Of a DNA stretch of 64,000 bases, positions 1 through 8,000 are shown piece after piece. Within the stretch, counting starts at the first letter, position 1, and each line of letters opens with the position of its first letter. Under the pieces are notes generated by a model. It was given only the letters and a program-made list of their open reading frames with translations. It was not told where the DNA came from and searched no databases. Source of the DNA: Streptomyces tauricus (lineage in GTDB: Bacteria; Actinomycetota; Actinomycetes; Streptomycetales; Streptomycetaceae); contig NZ_BMVY01000008.1 in the NCBI RefSeq assembly GCF_014650955.1, positions 124,001 through 188,000 on the forward strand, in the 5' to 3' direction. Both the position numbers and the translations under genes were made by a program.

Positions 1-332
1 TGAAGGTCTCCATGGGCGCCGTCTTCGCCGTGCCGTACGCACGCCTGGACTCCTGGCCCAAGGGGCTCGACTCGGTCAGGGAGGCGGGCTTCGGCCTCCT
101 CGCGCTCACCCCGGACGAGAAGGCCAAGACCCTCGACGAGGTGGCCCCGCACCGCATGGACCGGGTCGCCCTGATGCTGGGCGCGGAGGGCGACGGCCTG
201 TCCACCCAGGCCCTGGTGGCGGCGGACGAATGGGTCCGCATCCCCATGGCCCACGGAGTCGACTCCCTGAACGTGGGAGCGGCAGCGGCGGTCGCGTTCT
301 ACGCGGTGGCAACAGGCAGACCCACCCTGTAA
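1..332 (+). CDS. TrmH/SpoU-family RNA methyltransferase, C-terminal fragment
   Basis: Only the last ~110 residues are in the window; the frame is open through position 1, so the gene starts upstream. These enzymes transfer a methyl group from SAM to ribose 2'-O in tRNA or rRNA through a knotted SPOUT domain. Two hallmark motifs are visible: KVSMGAVFAVPY just before the first in-frame Met, and the C-terminal knot segment IPMAHGVDSLNVGAAAAVAF, where the SLN step binds SAM. LMLGAEGDGL, also typical, lies between them. The gene ends at TAA (330-332), followed by two copies of a GC-rich dispersed repeat. The family is secure; the target nucleotide cannot be told from this fragment. Confidence 0.9.
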   Translation, partial: KVSMGAVFAVPYARLDSWPKGLDSVREAGFGLLALTPDEKAKTLDEVAPHRMDRVALMLGAEGDGLSTQALVAADEWVRIPMAHGVDSLNVGAAAAVAFYAVATGRPTL

Positions 333-362
333 AGAACCCCAGCGACCGGCCGGGCCCCGCCA

Positions 363-470
363 GGGGCGCGAGGAACGGTGCGACAAGCCACAACGCCCCC
401 GCACCCGGGCGCCCAATGCAAGCAAGCCGCTCGGCCAAGCCCCCCTCAAGGGGCGCGGGGAACTGCGCGG
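363..470. repeat. Two copies of the dispersed GGGGCGCGGGGAAC element
   Basis: Degenerate copies at about 363-383 and 450-470 follow the methylase gene. The element reads GGGGCGCGGGGAACTGCGCG with small variations and recurs between genes across the window (10.5, 19.2, 36.1-36.3 and 41.0 kb). Both copies lie between convergent genes. Confidence 0.6.
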
Positions 471-505
471 CCAGCCACAGCGCACCCGCACCCGGCAGCC
501 AACCT

Positions 506-1852
506 CTACCCGCCCACCCCAACCCCGCCCGGCCGATAAGCCTGCTCCTGCCGCACATCCGCACCGGAGCCCGAACGCTCAAGCCCCCGAGCAGGCCCCT
601 GACACCCCTGCGCCGCCGCGATCGCCAGCGCCACGAGCAACGTCACCACCACGAACACGAACAGCCGCTGCCGCAACAGCCGGGGATTCGCGGGCCGCCG
701 CCCCGTCCCGGTGGTGCGAGGCCCGGTCCGCGGCCCGGTCCGAGGCCCGCCCCGCCCCGCACCACTCCGCGGCGCCCCGGTCCAACCCCCGGACTGCCCG
801 GCACGGCTGCCCGACCGAGCCCCGGACCGCGACGAGGATCCCTTGCCGCCGCCGACACCCCCGCCACCGCTGCCGCCGGCACCCCCGCGGCCACCCCCAC
901 GCGGCGCGGAAGTCCCCTGCGTACGCCGCTGAGTGCGCTGCTCCGGATAGTCGTAGTCGTCGGCGAGCCGCCCCGTGGGCCGGTCGGCCTCCGCCGCACG
1001 GGGAGCGGGCGGCCGGGCCTCGCCCATGCCCTGCGCCTCCCGCGCCGCGATCTCCTTGAGCCGCAACGACAACTGCAGTGTGCTGGGCCGCTCCTCGGGA
1101 TCCTTCGCCAGACAGGCGCGTACGAGAGGGGCCAGCGCGTCGGGCACACCGTGCAGGTGCGGCTCCTCGTGCACCACCCGGTAGAGCATCACTTCGGAAC
1201 TGCCGTGCCCGAAGGGCGAGTCCTGCGTCGCGGCGTACGCCAGCGTCGCGCCGAGCGCGAAGACATCCGTGGCCGGCGTGACCGCGGCACCCCGCACCTG
1301 CTCCGGCGCGAGGAAGCCGGGCGACCCCACGGCCGTACCCACGTGCGTGAGCGTGCTCGCGCCGGTCGCCCAGGCGATACCGAAGTCGATGATGCGTGGC
1401 CCCTTCGGGGACAGCAGGATGTTCGACGGCTTGAGGTCCCGGTGCACGACGCCGGCCTCGTGCACGGCGAGGAGCCCCTCGGAGAGCGCCGCGCCGACGG
1501 ACGCGACCTCGGACGCGAAGAGCGGCCCGTCCTCGGCGACCTTGTCGTGCAGCGAGGGCCCGGGGACGTACTGCGTCGCGAACCAGGGCCGTTCGGCCTC
1601 CAGATCCGCGGCGACGAGCCGCGCGGTGCACCCGCCCCTGATCCGCCGCGCCGCCGACACCTCGCGGGCGAAGCGCGACCTGAACTCCTGGTCCTCCGCG
1701 AGGTCGGGCCGGATCACCTTCAGCGCGACCCGCTGGCCACGCCGGTCGGAGCCCAGATAGACAACGCCCATCCCGCCCGCGCCGAGCCGTCGGTGAAGCC
1801 TGAACGAGCCGACGACACGCGGGTCCTCGCGCCTCAGGCGCATCATCGCCAT
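506..1852 (-). CDS. Membrane-anchored Ser/Thr protein kinase (Hanks type)
   Basis: The N-terminal ~265 residues form a complete kinase domain: glycine loop LGAGGMGVVYLG, ATP lysine in VALKVIRPD, catalytic loop VVHRDLKPSNILL, metal site IIDFGIA and LAPEQV in the activation segment. A long Gly/Arg/Ser/Pro-rich linker follows, then one hydrophobic segment (about FVFVVVTLLVALAIAAA) and a ~40-residue tail, so the kinase faces the cytoplasm with a short extracytoplasmic end. There are no PASTA repeats. The start chosen is the ATG giving MAMMRLRRED, which has a GGGGA box about 5 nt upstream; a GTG 36 nt further upstream and an ATG 6 nt upstream are alternatives. It is divergent from the small gene at 2055. 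Substrates are unknown. Confidence 0.92.
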   Translation of the reverse strand: MAMMRLRREDPRVVGSFRLHRRLGAGGMGVVYLGSDRRGQRVALKVIRPDLAEDQEFRSRFAREVSAARRIRGGCTARLVAADLEAERPWFATQYVPGPSLHDKVAEDGPLFASEVASVGAALSEGLLAVHEAGVVHRDLKPSNILLSPKGPRIIDFGIAWATGASTLTHVGTAVGSPGFLAPEQVRGAAVTPATDVFALGATLAYAATQDSPFGHGSSEVMLYRVVHEEPHLHGVPDALAPLVRACLAKDPEERPSTLQLSLRLKEIAAREAQGMGEARPPAPRAAEADRPTGRLADDYDYPEQRTQRRTQGTSAPRGGGRGGAGGSGGGGVGGGKGSSSRSGARSGSRAGQSGGWTGAPRSGAGRGGPRTGPRTGPRTTGTGRRPANPRLLRQRLFVFVVVTLLVALAIAAAQGCQGPARGLERSGSGADVRQEQAYRPGGVGVGG

Positions 1853-2054
1853 GTCCATCCCCGCTGCCCGGTCCGTTTGACGAGCCACAGCTTACGTTTC
1901 CGCGGCCGGGTCCGCGCAGAGGCCGCGCCCTCGCGGCCCGACCGATTGTCAGTGCCGGGTGGGAAACTTGAAAGGTGGTCAGGGGACGGGGGACTGCGGC
2001 GGCGTTGAGCTGCGCGGATTCCCAACCATCGCTCGCAGAAGGGGGATTGGGCCC

Positions 2055-2321
2055 GTGAAGGGTGATCGCGTGGAGATAGTGGTCGACGCGGGAGACACAA
2101 CCCGTACGTACGAGGTGGTGGCCAGCCGGGCGGGCCGTCGGGTGGAGACGGCGGTCCGCAGAGGGGTGGTCGAAGTGAGCGAAGTCACCAGGAGTGGATC
2201 AGTCGTCCGGACGGCCCGCTTCATGGCCACTCGGGTGCTCGCACTCGTCGAACAACCGGTCCCGAGGGAGGACAGCTCGGAACAGACCGGACGTCCCCTC
2301 CGGGAAACCCCCGAGACCTAG
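2055..2321 (+). CDS. Small conserved hypothetical protein (88 aa)
   Basis: The GTG at 2055 is chosen because an AGAAGGGGGA box lies about 8 nt upstream; the frame is open further 5'. The protein starts MKGDRVEIVVDAGDTTRTYE and is predicted to be a short beta-rich domain (alternating V/R/E strands) followed by a polar tail. There is no signal peptide or membrane segment. It is transcribed divergently from the kinase at 506-1852 and may share its control region. I do not recognise a function. Confidence 0.7.
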   Translation: MKGDRVEIVVDAGDTTRTYEVVASRAGRRVETAVRRGVVEVSEVTRSGSVVRTARFMATRVLALVEQPVPREDSSEQTGRPLRETPET

Positions 2322-2588
2322 GACCTCTTCTCCACCCAGGGGAGTACTCCGCAGGTCACCGCTCATCCTCCGGGAGGCCCGGCAATAGGTACGAGGGCAT
2401 GACGACCCGCACGCCCCTCCCGCCTAGATTTGTTGTCAAGCGGCGGGTGGCAGCACTCGTCCCCCGAGGTCAGACACCCGCCGCTGCCAGATATCGAGAG
2501 CCGACCGTCAGAAGCCGGCTGTCAAGAGCCGGACATCGCAAGAGCCGGACATCGGAAGCTTTTCAACAGAACGGTCAGGAGAGGGACC
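2322..2588. other. Intergenic region, no gene seen
   Basis: This stretch holds a short tandem repeat at about 2518-2550 (AGAGCCGGACATCG occurring twice, with a third partial unit). An ORF starting at 2399 runs through it, but it has no ribosome binding site and its arginine-rich composition looks like chance in GC-rich DNA. The 3' end carries the AGGAGAGG box of the next gene. Confidence 0.5.
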
Positions 2589-2798
2589 ATGGCTGACACG
2601 GCATCGCGGACCATGATCCGCGCACAGGGACGCAAGGCGTACACCGCCGCGTTCGGGCCCAGCCGGTCCGGCCGACGCCACCCCCTGGTGGCGACGGCCA
2701 TGGTCCTCCCTCTGGCCACCCTGCTCGTGGTCGTCTTCGGCGGCTGGGAGGCAGTGGTCACACAGGCGTCGTCCGTGGGCGTGATGCTGGGGCGCTGA
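2589..2798 (+). CDS. Small single-span membrane protein (69 aa)
   Basis: ATG 2589 follows a strong CAGGAGAGG ribosome binding site. The protein has a basic N-terminus (residues 1-37, rich in Arg/Lys) and one hydrophobic segment (about 38-60, VATAMVLPLATLLVVVFGGW), giving a predicted N-in membrane anchor with a short outer tail. No domain is recognised. It is followed 87 nt downstream by a strong bidirectional terminator hairpin, so it is probably monocistronic. Confidence 0.75.
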   Translation: MADTASRTMIRAQGRKAYTAAFGPSRSGRRHPLVATAMVLPLATLLVVVFGGWEAVVTQASSVGVMLGR

Positions 2799-2885
2799 GC
2801 GGCGCCCCAGGCCCGGAAGAGCGGTCCGGGCGGGGACATCCGGCCATGAAACCCCGTGGGGACGGGGGTGCGGCGGACGGCAAAA

Positions 2886-2919
2886 AATGCGGGCGCAGCT
2901 GGGGAGCTGCGCCCGCATT
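2886..2919. terminator. 15-bp perfect hairpin terminator
   Basis: Arms 2886-2900 and 2905-2919 (AATGCGGGCGCAGCT and its exact reverse complement) enclose a GGGG loop. Six A residues precede it (2882-2887), which gives a U tract for minus-strand transcription. On the plus strand it ends the small membrane protein transcript; the tail there (GCTTTG) is only moderately U-rich. Confidence 0.8.
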
Positions 2920-3016
2920 GCTTTGCCTGCGTACGCACCTGAGACCCGTGCCTGAGACCCTGTGGACCCGCCCACGCGGGACGGGGACGGGATCGTACGA
3001 CTTCAGGGGGACCCGA

Positions 3017-3964
3017 GTGACCGCAGATGTGCTGCCCGCGCTCAGCGCGAAGGTGCGGGCCGCCGCCCATCCGGCGGCGGAGGCCTGCGTCTGCGGCGCG
3101 GACACCTCCGTGCTGGCCGACCGTCCCGACGGCACCGTCGTCCGGCACGGCGCCACGGTGGCGAAGGCGCACGCCGCCGGTACCGACCTCGCGGGGCTCG
3201 CGGCGCGACTGGCCGTGGCCGCGCACCCCGCGCTCGCCGGCATCCTCCTGCCGCCGCACGGGCCGGGCGCGGCCGAGCTGGACGGCAGACCGGTCACCTT
3301 CTGGTCCTACGGCACTCCCGTGGACCGTGAGGACCCGGACGCCGCCCCCTGGGAGGAGGCCGCGGCCCTTCTCGCGCGGCTGCACCGGACTCCGGACTCC
3401 GTCCTCCCGCCCGGCCTTCCTCCCATGCGCGGCCCGGCGAAGGCGGCCCGCGCGGTCGCCCGGCTCCGGGCGGCGGGCCCGCACCCGGCGGCCGCCCCCG
3501 TACTGCGTGCCTGGGCCGTCCTGCCCGCCTGGGCGCGGGACGAGGCCCCCATGCCGGACCTGGGCACGCTGTGCCACGGCGACCTCCACCTGGGCCAGCT
3601 GGTGCGGCCGGGGAGCGGCGACTGGTTGCTCATCGACATCGACGACCTCGGCCGCGGCGATCCCGCCTGGGATCTGGCCCGCCCCGCCGCCTGGTTCGCC
3701 TGCGGGCTTCTCCCGCCCGACGAGTGGACGCGTTTCCTCACCGCGTACCGGAAGGCCGGGGGCACGGCCGTTCCCGCGGACAGCGACCCCTGGCCGGCCC
3801 TCGATGTGCCGGCCCGCGCCCTGAGCGTGCAGACCGCGGCCCAGGCGATCGCCAAGTCGGTCGCGGGCGGGCGCCCGTTGGACGAGGTCGAGACGTCCGT
3901 GATCGACGCATGTGACCGAATGGCGGCGCACCCGCCCGAGTTGGCACCGGACTTCGCGACGTAG
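3017..3964 (+). CDS. Aminoglycoside phosphotransferase (APH)-fold protein
   Basis: The 315-residue protein carries the APH/choline-kinase catalytic signature: LCHGDLHLGQLV (HGD-x-H-x-x-Q) followed by LIDIDDLGRGDPAWDLARP, containing the metal-binding Asp of a DFG-like motif. These enzymes transfer the ATP gamma-phosphate to a small hydroxylated substrate; genomic members are often not resistance enzymes. GTG 3017 is chosen for the CAGGGGG box just upstream; the open frame extends 171 nt further 5' but would read through the terminator hairpin. The next gene starts 75 nt downstream. The substrate is unknown. Confidence 0.85.
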   Translation: MTADVLPALSAKVRAAAHPAAEACVCGADTSVLADRPDGTVVRHGATVAKAHAAGTDLAGLAARLAVAAHPALAGILLPPHGPGAAELDGRPVTFWSYGTPVDREDPDAAPWEEAAALLARLHRTPDSVLPPGLPPMRGPAKAARAVARLRAAGPHPAAAPVLRAWAVLPAWARDEAPMPDLGTLCHGDLHLGQLVRPGSGDWLLIDIDDLGRGDPAWDLARPAAWFACGLLPPDEWTRFLTAYRKAGGTAVPADSDPWPALDVPARALSVQTAAQAIAKSVAGGRPLDEVETSVIDACDRMAAHPPELAPDFAT

Positions 3965-4038
3965 GGTGCAACCGACCGCAGCCGGGCAGAGTCTGTCCTG
4001 GCGGAAGCAGTACCGACAGGCGAGGAGTTGAGCCGAGC

Positions 4039-4335
4039 ATGCAGTGTCCGAAGTGCCATGCGCCGATGCACACGTACAACCGCAATGGTGTCCAGATCGA
4101 GCAGTGCAGCGGTTGCCGGGGGATCTTTCTCGACTACGGCGAGCTGGAGTCGCTGACCCGCCTGGAGGGTCAGTGGTCGCAGCCCGGCCCGCCGCCCCCG
4201 GGTGCCCCGCAGGCCTACCCGTCCGCCCCCGCGCCCGCCTGGGGGGCTCCGCAGCACGGCGGCCACGGCGGTCACGGTGGTCACTACGGCCACAAGCGTC
4301 AGAAGGGCTTCGGCCACATGCTCTTCTCCTCCTGA
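4039..4335 (+). CDS. TFIIB-type zinc-ribbon small protein
   Basis: A 98-residue protein. The N-terminal half is a zf-TFIIB ribbon with four cysteines in two CxxC knuckles (MQCPKCHAPMHTY and IEQCSGCRGIFLDYGELE), the usual signature of this small-protein family. The C-terminal half is Pro/Ala rich and ends in a His/Gly-rich stretch (HGGHGGHGGHYGHKRQKGF) that could bind further metal. GAGG upstream at about 4022 serves as the ribosome binding site. The molecular role of the family is unknown. Confidence 0.85.
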   Translation: MQCPKCHAPMHTYNRNGVQIEQCSGCRGIFLDYGELESLTRLEGQWSQPGPPPPGAPQAYPSAPAPAWGAPQHGGHGGHGGHYGHKRQKGFGHMLFSS

Positions 4336-4383
4336 CCGGTCGCGACCGGCCCTGACCGGTCCCGCCCTGCTCCGAGGAACGAC

Positions 4384-4418
4384 GAAGCCCCCGACCGTAC
4401 GAGACGGCCGGGGGCTTC
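4384..4418. terminator. Hairpin terminator between convergent transcripts
   Basis: GAAGCCCCCG and CGGGGGCTTC arms, extended by an interrupted CCGT/ACGG pairing, form a stable stem with a small loop. It sits between the zinc-ribbon gene (plus) and the tRNA operon (minus) and can end both. Confidence 0.75.
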
Positions 4419-4421
4419 GGC

Positions 4422-4496
4422 TGGTGCGCGATACTGGGATTGAACCAGTGACCTCTTCCGTGTCAGGGAAGCGCTCTCCCGCTGAGCTAATCGCGC
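4422..4496 (-). tRNA. tRNA-Val (anticodon GAC), copy 1
   Basis: The minus strand folds as a full cloverleaf: acceptor GCGCGAT/ATCGCGC, anticodon stem CTTCC/GGAAG with loop CTGACAC (GAC at 34-36), and T-arm GGTTCAATCCC. A genomic CCA follows the discriminator A (4422-4424). It is the promoter-distal member of a five-tRNA cluster. Confidence 0.96.
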
Positions 4497-4567
4497 GGGG
4501 GCCCTGCTGGTGATGCGTACCGCTCAGGTACTACGTACTGCCTGTACTACGTACTGCTAGTACTGCG

Positions 4568-4639
4568 TGCGCGATACTGGGATTGAACCAGTGACCTCTT
4601 CCGTGTCAGGGAAGCGCTCTCCCGCTGAGCTAATCGCGC
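4568..4639 (-). tRNA. tRNA-Val (anticodon GAC), copy 2
   Basis: The 72-nt sequence is identical to copy 1 over the mature region (acceptor GCGCGAT, anticodon GAC) but has no encoded CCA. It is separated from copy 1 by a 71-nt spacer containing short GTACTACGTACTG-like repeats. Confidence 0.96.
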
Positions 4640-4642
4640 GGG

Positions 4643-4660
4643 GATCCGGTGAACCGGATC
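4643..4660. other. Inter-tRNA hairpin
   Basis: GATCCGGT-GA-ACCGGATC is a perfect 8-bp inverted repeat between tRNA-Val copies 2 and 3. It is probably a processing or stabilising structure in the polycistronic tRNA precursor. Confidence 0.55.
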
Positions 4661-4662
4661 AG

Positions 4663-4734
4663 TGGACGATACTGGGATTGAACCAGTGACCTCTTCCGTG
4701 TCAGGGAAGCGCTCTCCCGCTGAGCTAATCGTCC
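4663..4734 (-). tRNA. tRNA-Val (anticodon GAC), copy 3 with a different acceptor stem
   Basis: The body and anticodon arm match copies 1 and 2, but the acceptor stem is GGACGAT/ATCGTCC instead of GCGCGAT/ATCGCGC. Both arms changed in a compensatory way, so the gene should be functional. No CCA is encoded. Confidence 0.95.
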
Positions 4735-4735
4735 T

Positions 4736-4809
4736 TGGAGGTGGAGACGGGATTTGAACCCGTGTAGACGGCTTTGCAGGCCGTTGCCTCGCCTCTCGGC
4801 CACTCCACC
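4736..4809 (-). tRNA. tRNA-Cys (anticodon GCA)
   Basis: On the minus strand: acceptor GGTGGAG/CTCCACC with discriminator U, anticodon loop CTGCAAA (GCA), and T-arm GGGTTCAAATCCC. CCA is encoded at 4736-4738. It lies 1 nt from tRNA-Val copy 3. Confidence 0.95.
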
Positions 4810-4848
4810 AGGAGCGCGGGGGGTCGGGAAGATCCCCCACTTCCTGCG

Positions 4849-4921
4849 AGCGGACGACCAGGTTCGAACTGGCGACCTCAACCTTGGCAAGGTTGCGCTC
4901 TACCAACTGAGCTACGTCCGC
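4849..4921 (-). tRNA. tRNA-Gly (anticodon GCC)
   Basis: On the minus strand: acceptor GCGGACG/CGTCCGC with discriminator U, anticodon stem CAACC/GGTTG with loop TTGCCAA (GCC). It is the promoter-proximal gene of the cluster. No CCA is encoded. Confidence 0.95.
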
Positions 4922-4963
4922 TTGTCGTTTCCGGTCGGCTCTCGCGTCCCGGCGACGTGTTGA

Positions 4964-4991
4964 ACTCTAGCGGATACCGGGGCCAGCACAA
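4964..4991 (-). promoter_or_regulatory. Promoter of the Gly-Cys-Val-Val-Val tRNA operon
   Basis: On the minus strand TTGTGC (4991-4986) and TAGAGT (4969-4964) are 16 nt apart, a good match to the principal sigma consensus. The predicted start is near 4957, about 36 nt before tRNA-Gly. It is divergent from the pabB promoter. Confidence 0.65.
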
Positions 4992-5064
4992 AAACGCGTT
5001 TGCGCAGCGTGCTGCGTTACGCCCGCTCCAGGACACGGCCGAGGCACCCGCAGGTCACCCACCA

Positions 5065-5070
5065 TAGACT
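5065..5070 (+). promoter_or_regulatory. -10 box of a leaderless pabB transcript
   Basis: TAGACT ends exactly 7 nt before the pabB GTG and no Shine-Dalgarno sequence is present. The spacing predicts transcription starting at the start codon itself. No convincing -35 is seen. Confidence 0.55.
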
Positions 5071-5077
5071 CACGGTT

Positions 5078-6184
5078 GTGCACGACCTCCCAGCTCTCGC
5101 CCGCTTCGGCGGCCTCGTCGCGACCGGCCTCGTCGAGGTCACCGACGATCCCTCGGCCCTCGACTCCAGCGGCTTCTGGGCCGTCGCCGCCGACTTCGAG
5201 GGCCGCGTGGTCTGCGCCCGTTTCGCGGACGTACGCACCGAGGCCGTACCGGCGCCGGTGCCGGGCCGGTGGACGGGACCCGCGGCCGGCGACTGGACGT
5301 CGTCGCTCGACCGCGCCGCGTACACGGCGGGTGTACGCCGCATACGTGAGCTCATCGCGGCGGGCGAGGTGTACCAGGCGAACCTCTGCCGGGTCCTGTC
5401 CGCGCCCATCGCCCCGGACGCCGACGTGGACGCGCTGACCGCCCTGCTGGCCCGCGGCAACCCGGCACCGTACGCCGGAACGATTCGCCTCCCGGGCCAC
5501 GGGGTCGACATAGCCACCGCGTCCCCGGAACTCTTCCTGCGCCGCACCGGCCGTGTCGTCGAGTCGGGTCCGATCAAGGGCACGGGACGCACCGAGGCGG
5601 ACCTCCTCGAAAAGGATCACGCCGAGAACGTGATGATCGTGGACCTGGTCCGCAACGACCTCGGCCGGGTGTGTGCCGCAGGCAGCGTGACCGTGCCCGA
5701 CCTGTGTGTCGTCGAGAAACATCCCGGCCTCGTCCACCTCGTCTCCACCGTCCGCGGCGAACTGCGCGAGAACGTGGGCTGGCCGGAACTGCTGGGTGCG
5801 ACCTTCCCGCCCGGATCCGTCACCGGCGCCCCCAAGTCCAGCGCCCTGCGGATCATCGAAGAACTGGAGACGGCTCCCCGAGGGCCGTACTGCGGCGGCA
5901 TCGGCTGGGTCGACGCCGACCGCGGCACCGGGGAACTGGCCGTCGGGATCCGCACCTTCTGGATCGACCGGGCCGAGGGTGTGCTGCGCTTCGGCTCCGG
6001 CGCGGGCATCACCTGGGGCTCGGATCCCCGGCGAGAGTGGGAGGAGACCGAGCTGAAGGCCGCCCGGCTGCTCGCTGTAGCGTCGGGGGAGTACCCAGGG
6101 GCGTACGACGCGGCGGAGGCGGGTGGGCTCATGTCCGCGCGGGGCCCCGGAGTCTCCGGCCGGAAGCGCACGTCAGGCCGGTGA
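5078..6184 (+). CDS. pabB: Aminodeoxychorismate synthase component I
   Basis: A 368-residue chorismate-binding enzyme that aminates chorismate to 4-amino-4-deoxychorismate for p-aminobenzoate and folate synthesis. The MST-fold catalytic half shows AGEVYQANLCR, GPIKGTGRTEADLLEKDHAE, MIVDLVRNDLGRV, FPPGSVTGAPK and GGIGWVDADRGTGELAVGIR, with the K of PIKGT and the acidic DxVRNDLG residues in place. There is no glutaminase domain, so the amidotransferase subunit must be supplied elsewhere. The GTG at 5078 is chosen because a -10 box sits 7 nt upstream; an in-frame ATG at 5000 would overlap the promoter. pabC follows 38 nt downstream, completing the two-step route to p-aminobenzoate. Confidence 0.92.
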   Translation: MHDLPALARFGGLVATGLVEVTDDPSALDSSGFWAVAADFEGRVVCARFADVRTEAVPAPVPGRWTGPAAGDWTSSLDRAAYTAGVRRIRELIAAGEVYQANLCRVLSAPIAPDADVDALTALLARGNPAPYAGTIRLPGHGVDIATASPELFLRRTGRVVESGPIKGTGRTEADLLEKDHAENVMIVDLVRNDLGRVCAAGSVTVPDLCVVEKHPGLVHLVSTVRGELRENVGWPELLGATFPPGSVTGAPKSSALRIIEELETAPRGPYCGGIGWVDADRGTGELAVGIRTFWIDRAEGVLRFGSGAGITWGSDPRREWEETELKAARLLAVASGEYPGAYDAAEAGGLMSARGPGVSGRKRTSGR

Positions 6185-6222
6185 CCCGGCACGTTCTCGT
6201 CGTTCTCGTGAGGTGAGGTTCA

Positions 6223-7044
6223 GTGAAGATCTGGCTCGACGGCGGGCTGCAGGACAGCGAGTCGGCCCGTGTCTCCGTGTTCGACCACGGACTGACGGTG
6301 GGCGACGGCATCTTCGAGACGGTGAAGGCGACCGACGGCCGCACCTTCGCGCTCACCAGGCACCTCGACCGCCTGGCGCGCTCGGCGAGCGGCCTCGGAC
6401 TGCCCGAACCCGACCGCGACGAGCTGCTCAGGGCCTGCGCGGCCGTCCTGGACGCCAATCCCGTGCCGCTCGGCCGCCTGCGGATCACGTACACCGGCGG
6501 TCACGGGCCGCTCGGCTCGGACCGTGGGGAGCAGGGGCCGACCCTGGTCGTGGCGCTGGCGGAGTCCGCCCGCCGCCCCGACTCCACCGCCGTGATCACC
6601 GTCCCCTGGACGCGCAACGAGCGCGGCGCGCTGACGGGCCTGAAGACGACGTCGTACGCCGAGAACGTCGTCGCCCTCGCCCGCGCGCGCGAGCACGGCG
6701 GTTCGGAGGCGCTGTTCGCGAACACGGTCGGACAGCTCTGCGAGGGCACGGGGTCCAACGTCTTCGTCGTCCTCGACGGCGAGATCCACACCCCGCCCGT
6801 CGCCTCGGGCTGCCTCGCGGGCATCACGCGCGCCCTCACCGTCGAGTGGACCGGCGCCAAGGAGACCGACCTCCCGCTGGACGTCCTGGAGCGGGCCGAG
6901 GAGGTCTTCCTGACCTCGACGCTGCGCGATGTGCAGGCCGTGCACCGGGTCGACGGCCGCGAACTGCCGGGCGCGCCGGGCCCGGTGACCGCGAAGGCCA
7001 TGCGGATCTTCGCCGAGCGGGCGGCCGACGACCTGGATCCCTGA
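6223..7044 (+). CDS. pabC: 4-amino-4-deoxychorismate lyase (class IV aminotransferase fold)
   Basis: A 273-residue PLP enzyme of fold type IV. The N-terminus MKIWLDGG, the FDHGLTVGDGIFET signature, the PLP lysine in TGLKTTSYAENVVALA and the C-terminal EGTGSNVFVVLDGEIHTPP with ASGCLAGITR match the PabC/BCAT family. Sitting 38 nt after pabB, it is assigned to cleavage of aminodeoxychorismate into p-aminobenzoate and pyruvate rather than to amino-acid transamination. GTG 6223 has a GGTGAGG box 4-5 nt upstream. Confidence 0.88.
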   Translation: MKIWLDGGLQDSESARVSVFDHGLTVGDGIFETVKATDGRTFALTRHLDRLARSASGLGLPEPDRDELLRACAAVLDANPVPLGRLRITYTGGHGPLGSDRGEQGPTLVVALAESARRPDSTAVITVPWTRNERGALTGLKTTSYAENVVALARAREHGGSEALFANTVGQLCEGTGSNVFVVLDGEIHTPPVASGCLAGITRALTVEWTGAKETDLPLDVLERAEEVFLTSTLRDVQAVHRVDGRELPGAPGPVTAKAMRIFAERAADDLDP

Positions 7045-7162
7045 GGTCGGTCTCCGGGTCGGTCTCCGGGTCGGTCCCTGAGCCGATCCCTGGGCCGGTC
7101 GTCGTGCGGTGACTCGTCGGAACCGGCGGCCGAACTCGATGGCGTGAGGGCGTCCGGACGGG

Positions 7163-7168
7163 TACAAC
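7163..7168 (+). promoter_or_regulatory. Candidate -10 box of a leaderless GNAT transcript
   Basis: TACAAC ends 7 nt before the ATG at 7176, and no ribosome binding site is present. Confidence 0.4.
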
Positions 7169-7175
7169 ACCCCTG

Positions 7176-8000
7176 ATGACCACCACCCTGCGGCCGACCG
7201 AGCCGCTTCAGCGTGACGCCGGCGGGGCGCTCTCCCGCCATTACACGGTCTGTGTGAACAGCCGTCCCGTGGGCGCGATACATCTCGCCACCGACCCTGG
7301 TTCCGGCCCCTCCGTCGCCCGGATCCACGAACTGGGCATCGAGGAGCCGGACCGTGGGCGCGGCAGGGGCACGGTGGCCGCGCTCGCCGCGGAGGAGGTG
7401 GCGCGCGGCTGGGGCTGCCGGCGGATCGAGGTGTCGGTACCCGCCGACGCGGCGGCGGCCCTGCGGCTCACGACGGCCCTCGGTTACGTGGTCCGCAACC
7501 GCGCCATGGAGAAGCGGCTCGGCGCGCCTGCGCCCGAACTCCCGGCCGGCAGCCGGGGCCGTGCCATGACGGAGGACGAGTTCACACCCTGGATGGTGCG
7601 GGCCAAGGAGGCCTACACCCAGGAGTGGATCACCCGCGGGGTGCCCGGGGCCGAGGCCCGTGCCAAGGCCGACCGGGACTACGCCACCTTGTTGCCGGAC
7701 GGACTCGGCAGCGCGGGCACGGACCTGGACGTCCTGGAGCACGACGGAACCGTGGTGGGCGTGCTGTGGGTGGCGTCGCGTGACGGCTGGGCGTTCGTCT
7801 ACCGCGTCGACGTCGACGAGAGCCACCGGGGCCGGGGGCACGGCCGCTCGCTGATGCTCCTCGCCGAGGCACGGGCACACGCCGCCGGACGCGCCGGTGT
7901 CCGCCTGAACGTCTTCACCGGCAACACCCCGGCCGAGCGGCTGTACGAGTCGCTCGGCTACGAGGCGACGACGTACCACTTCTACAAGGACTTGCTGTAG
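7176..8000 (+). CDS. Tandem GNAT N-acetyltransferase (two domains)
   Basis: The 274-residue protein contains two GCN5-related acetyltransferase units. The first (about 20-110) has a divergent acetyl-CoA loop in EPDRGRGRGTVAALAAEEV and ends in ALRLTTALGYVVRNR. The second (about 125-274) has the better loop, DESHRGRGHGRSLMLLAEA, with the NTPAERLYESLGYE signature typical of active enzymes. The family transfers acetyl from acetyl-CoA to an amine; the acceptor here is unknown. The duplicated architecture resembles mycothiol acetyltransferase-type tandem GNATs, but I cannot assign MshD from motifs alone. Confidence 0.85.
   Translation: MTTTLRPTEPLQRDAGGALSRHYTVCVNSRPVGAIHLATDPGSGPSVARIHELGIEEPDRGRGRGTVAALAAEEVARGWGCRRIEVSVPADAAAALRLTTALGYVVRNRAMEKRLGAPAPELPAGSRGRAMTEDEFTPWMVRAKEAYTQEWITRGVPGAEARAKADRDYATLLPDGLGSAGTDLDVLEHDGTVVGVLWVASRDGWAFVYRVDVDESHRGRGHGRSLMLLAEARAHAAGRAGVRLNVFTGNTPAERLYESLGYEATTYHFYKDLL

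Noticed and set aside
230..2008. Long ORF on the plus strand opposite the kinase gene
   Set aside because: Arg/Pro/Gly-rich translation with no motif and no ribosome site; it mirrors the kinase gene in GC-rich DNA.
2399..2596. 65-codon ORF before the small membrane protein
   Set aside because: No ribosome site, Arg-rich, and overlaps a better-supported gene and a tandem repeat.
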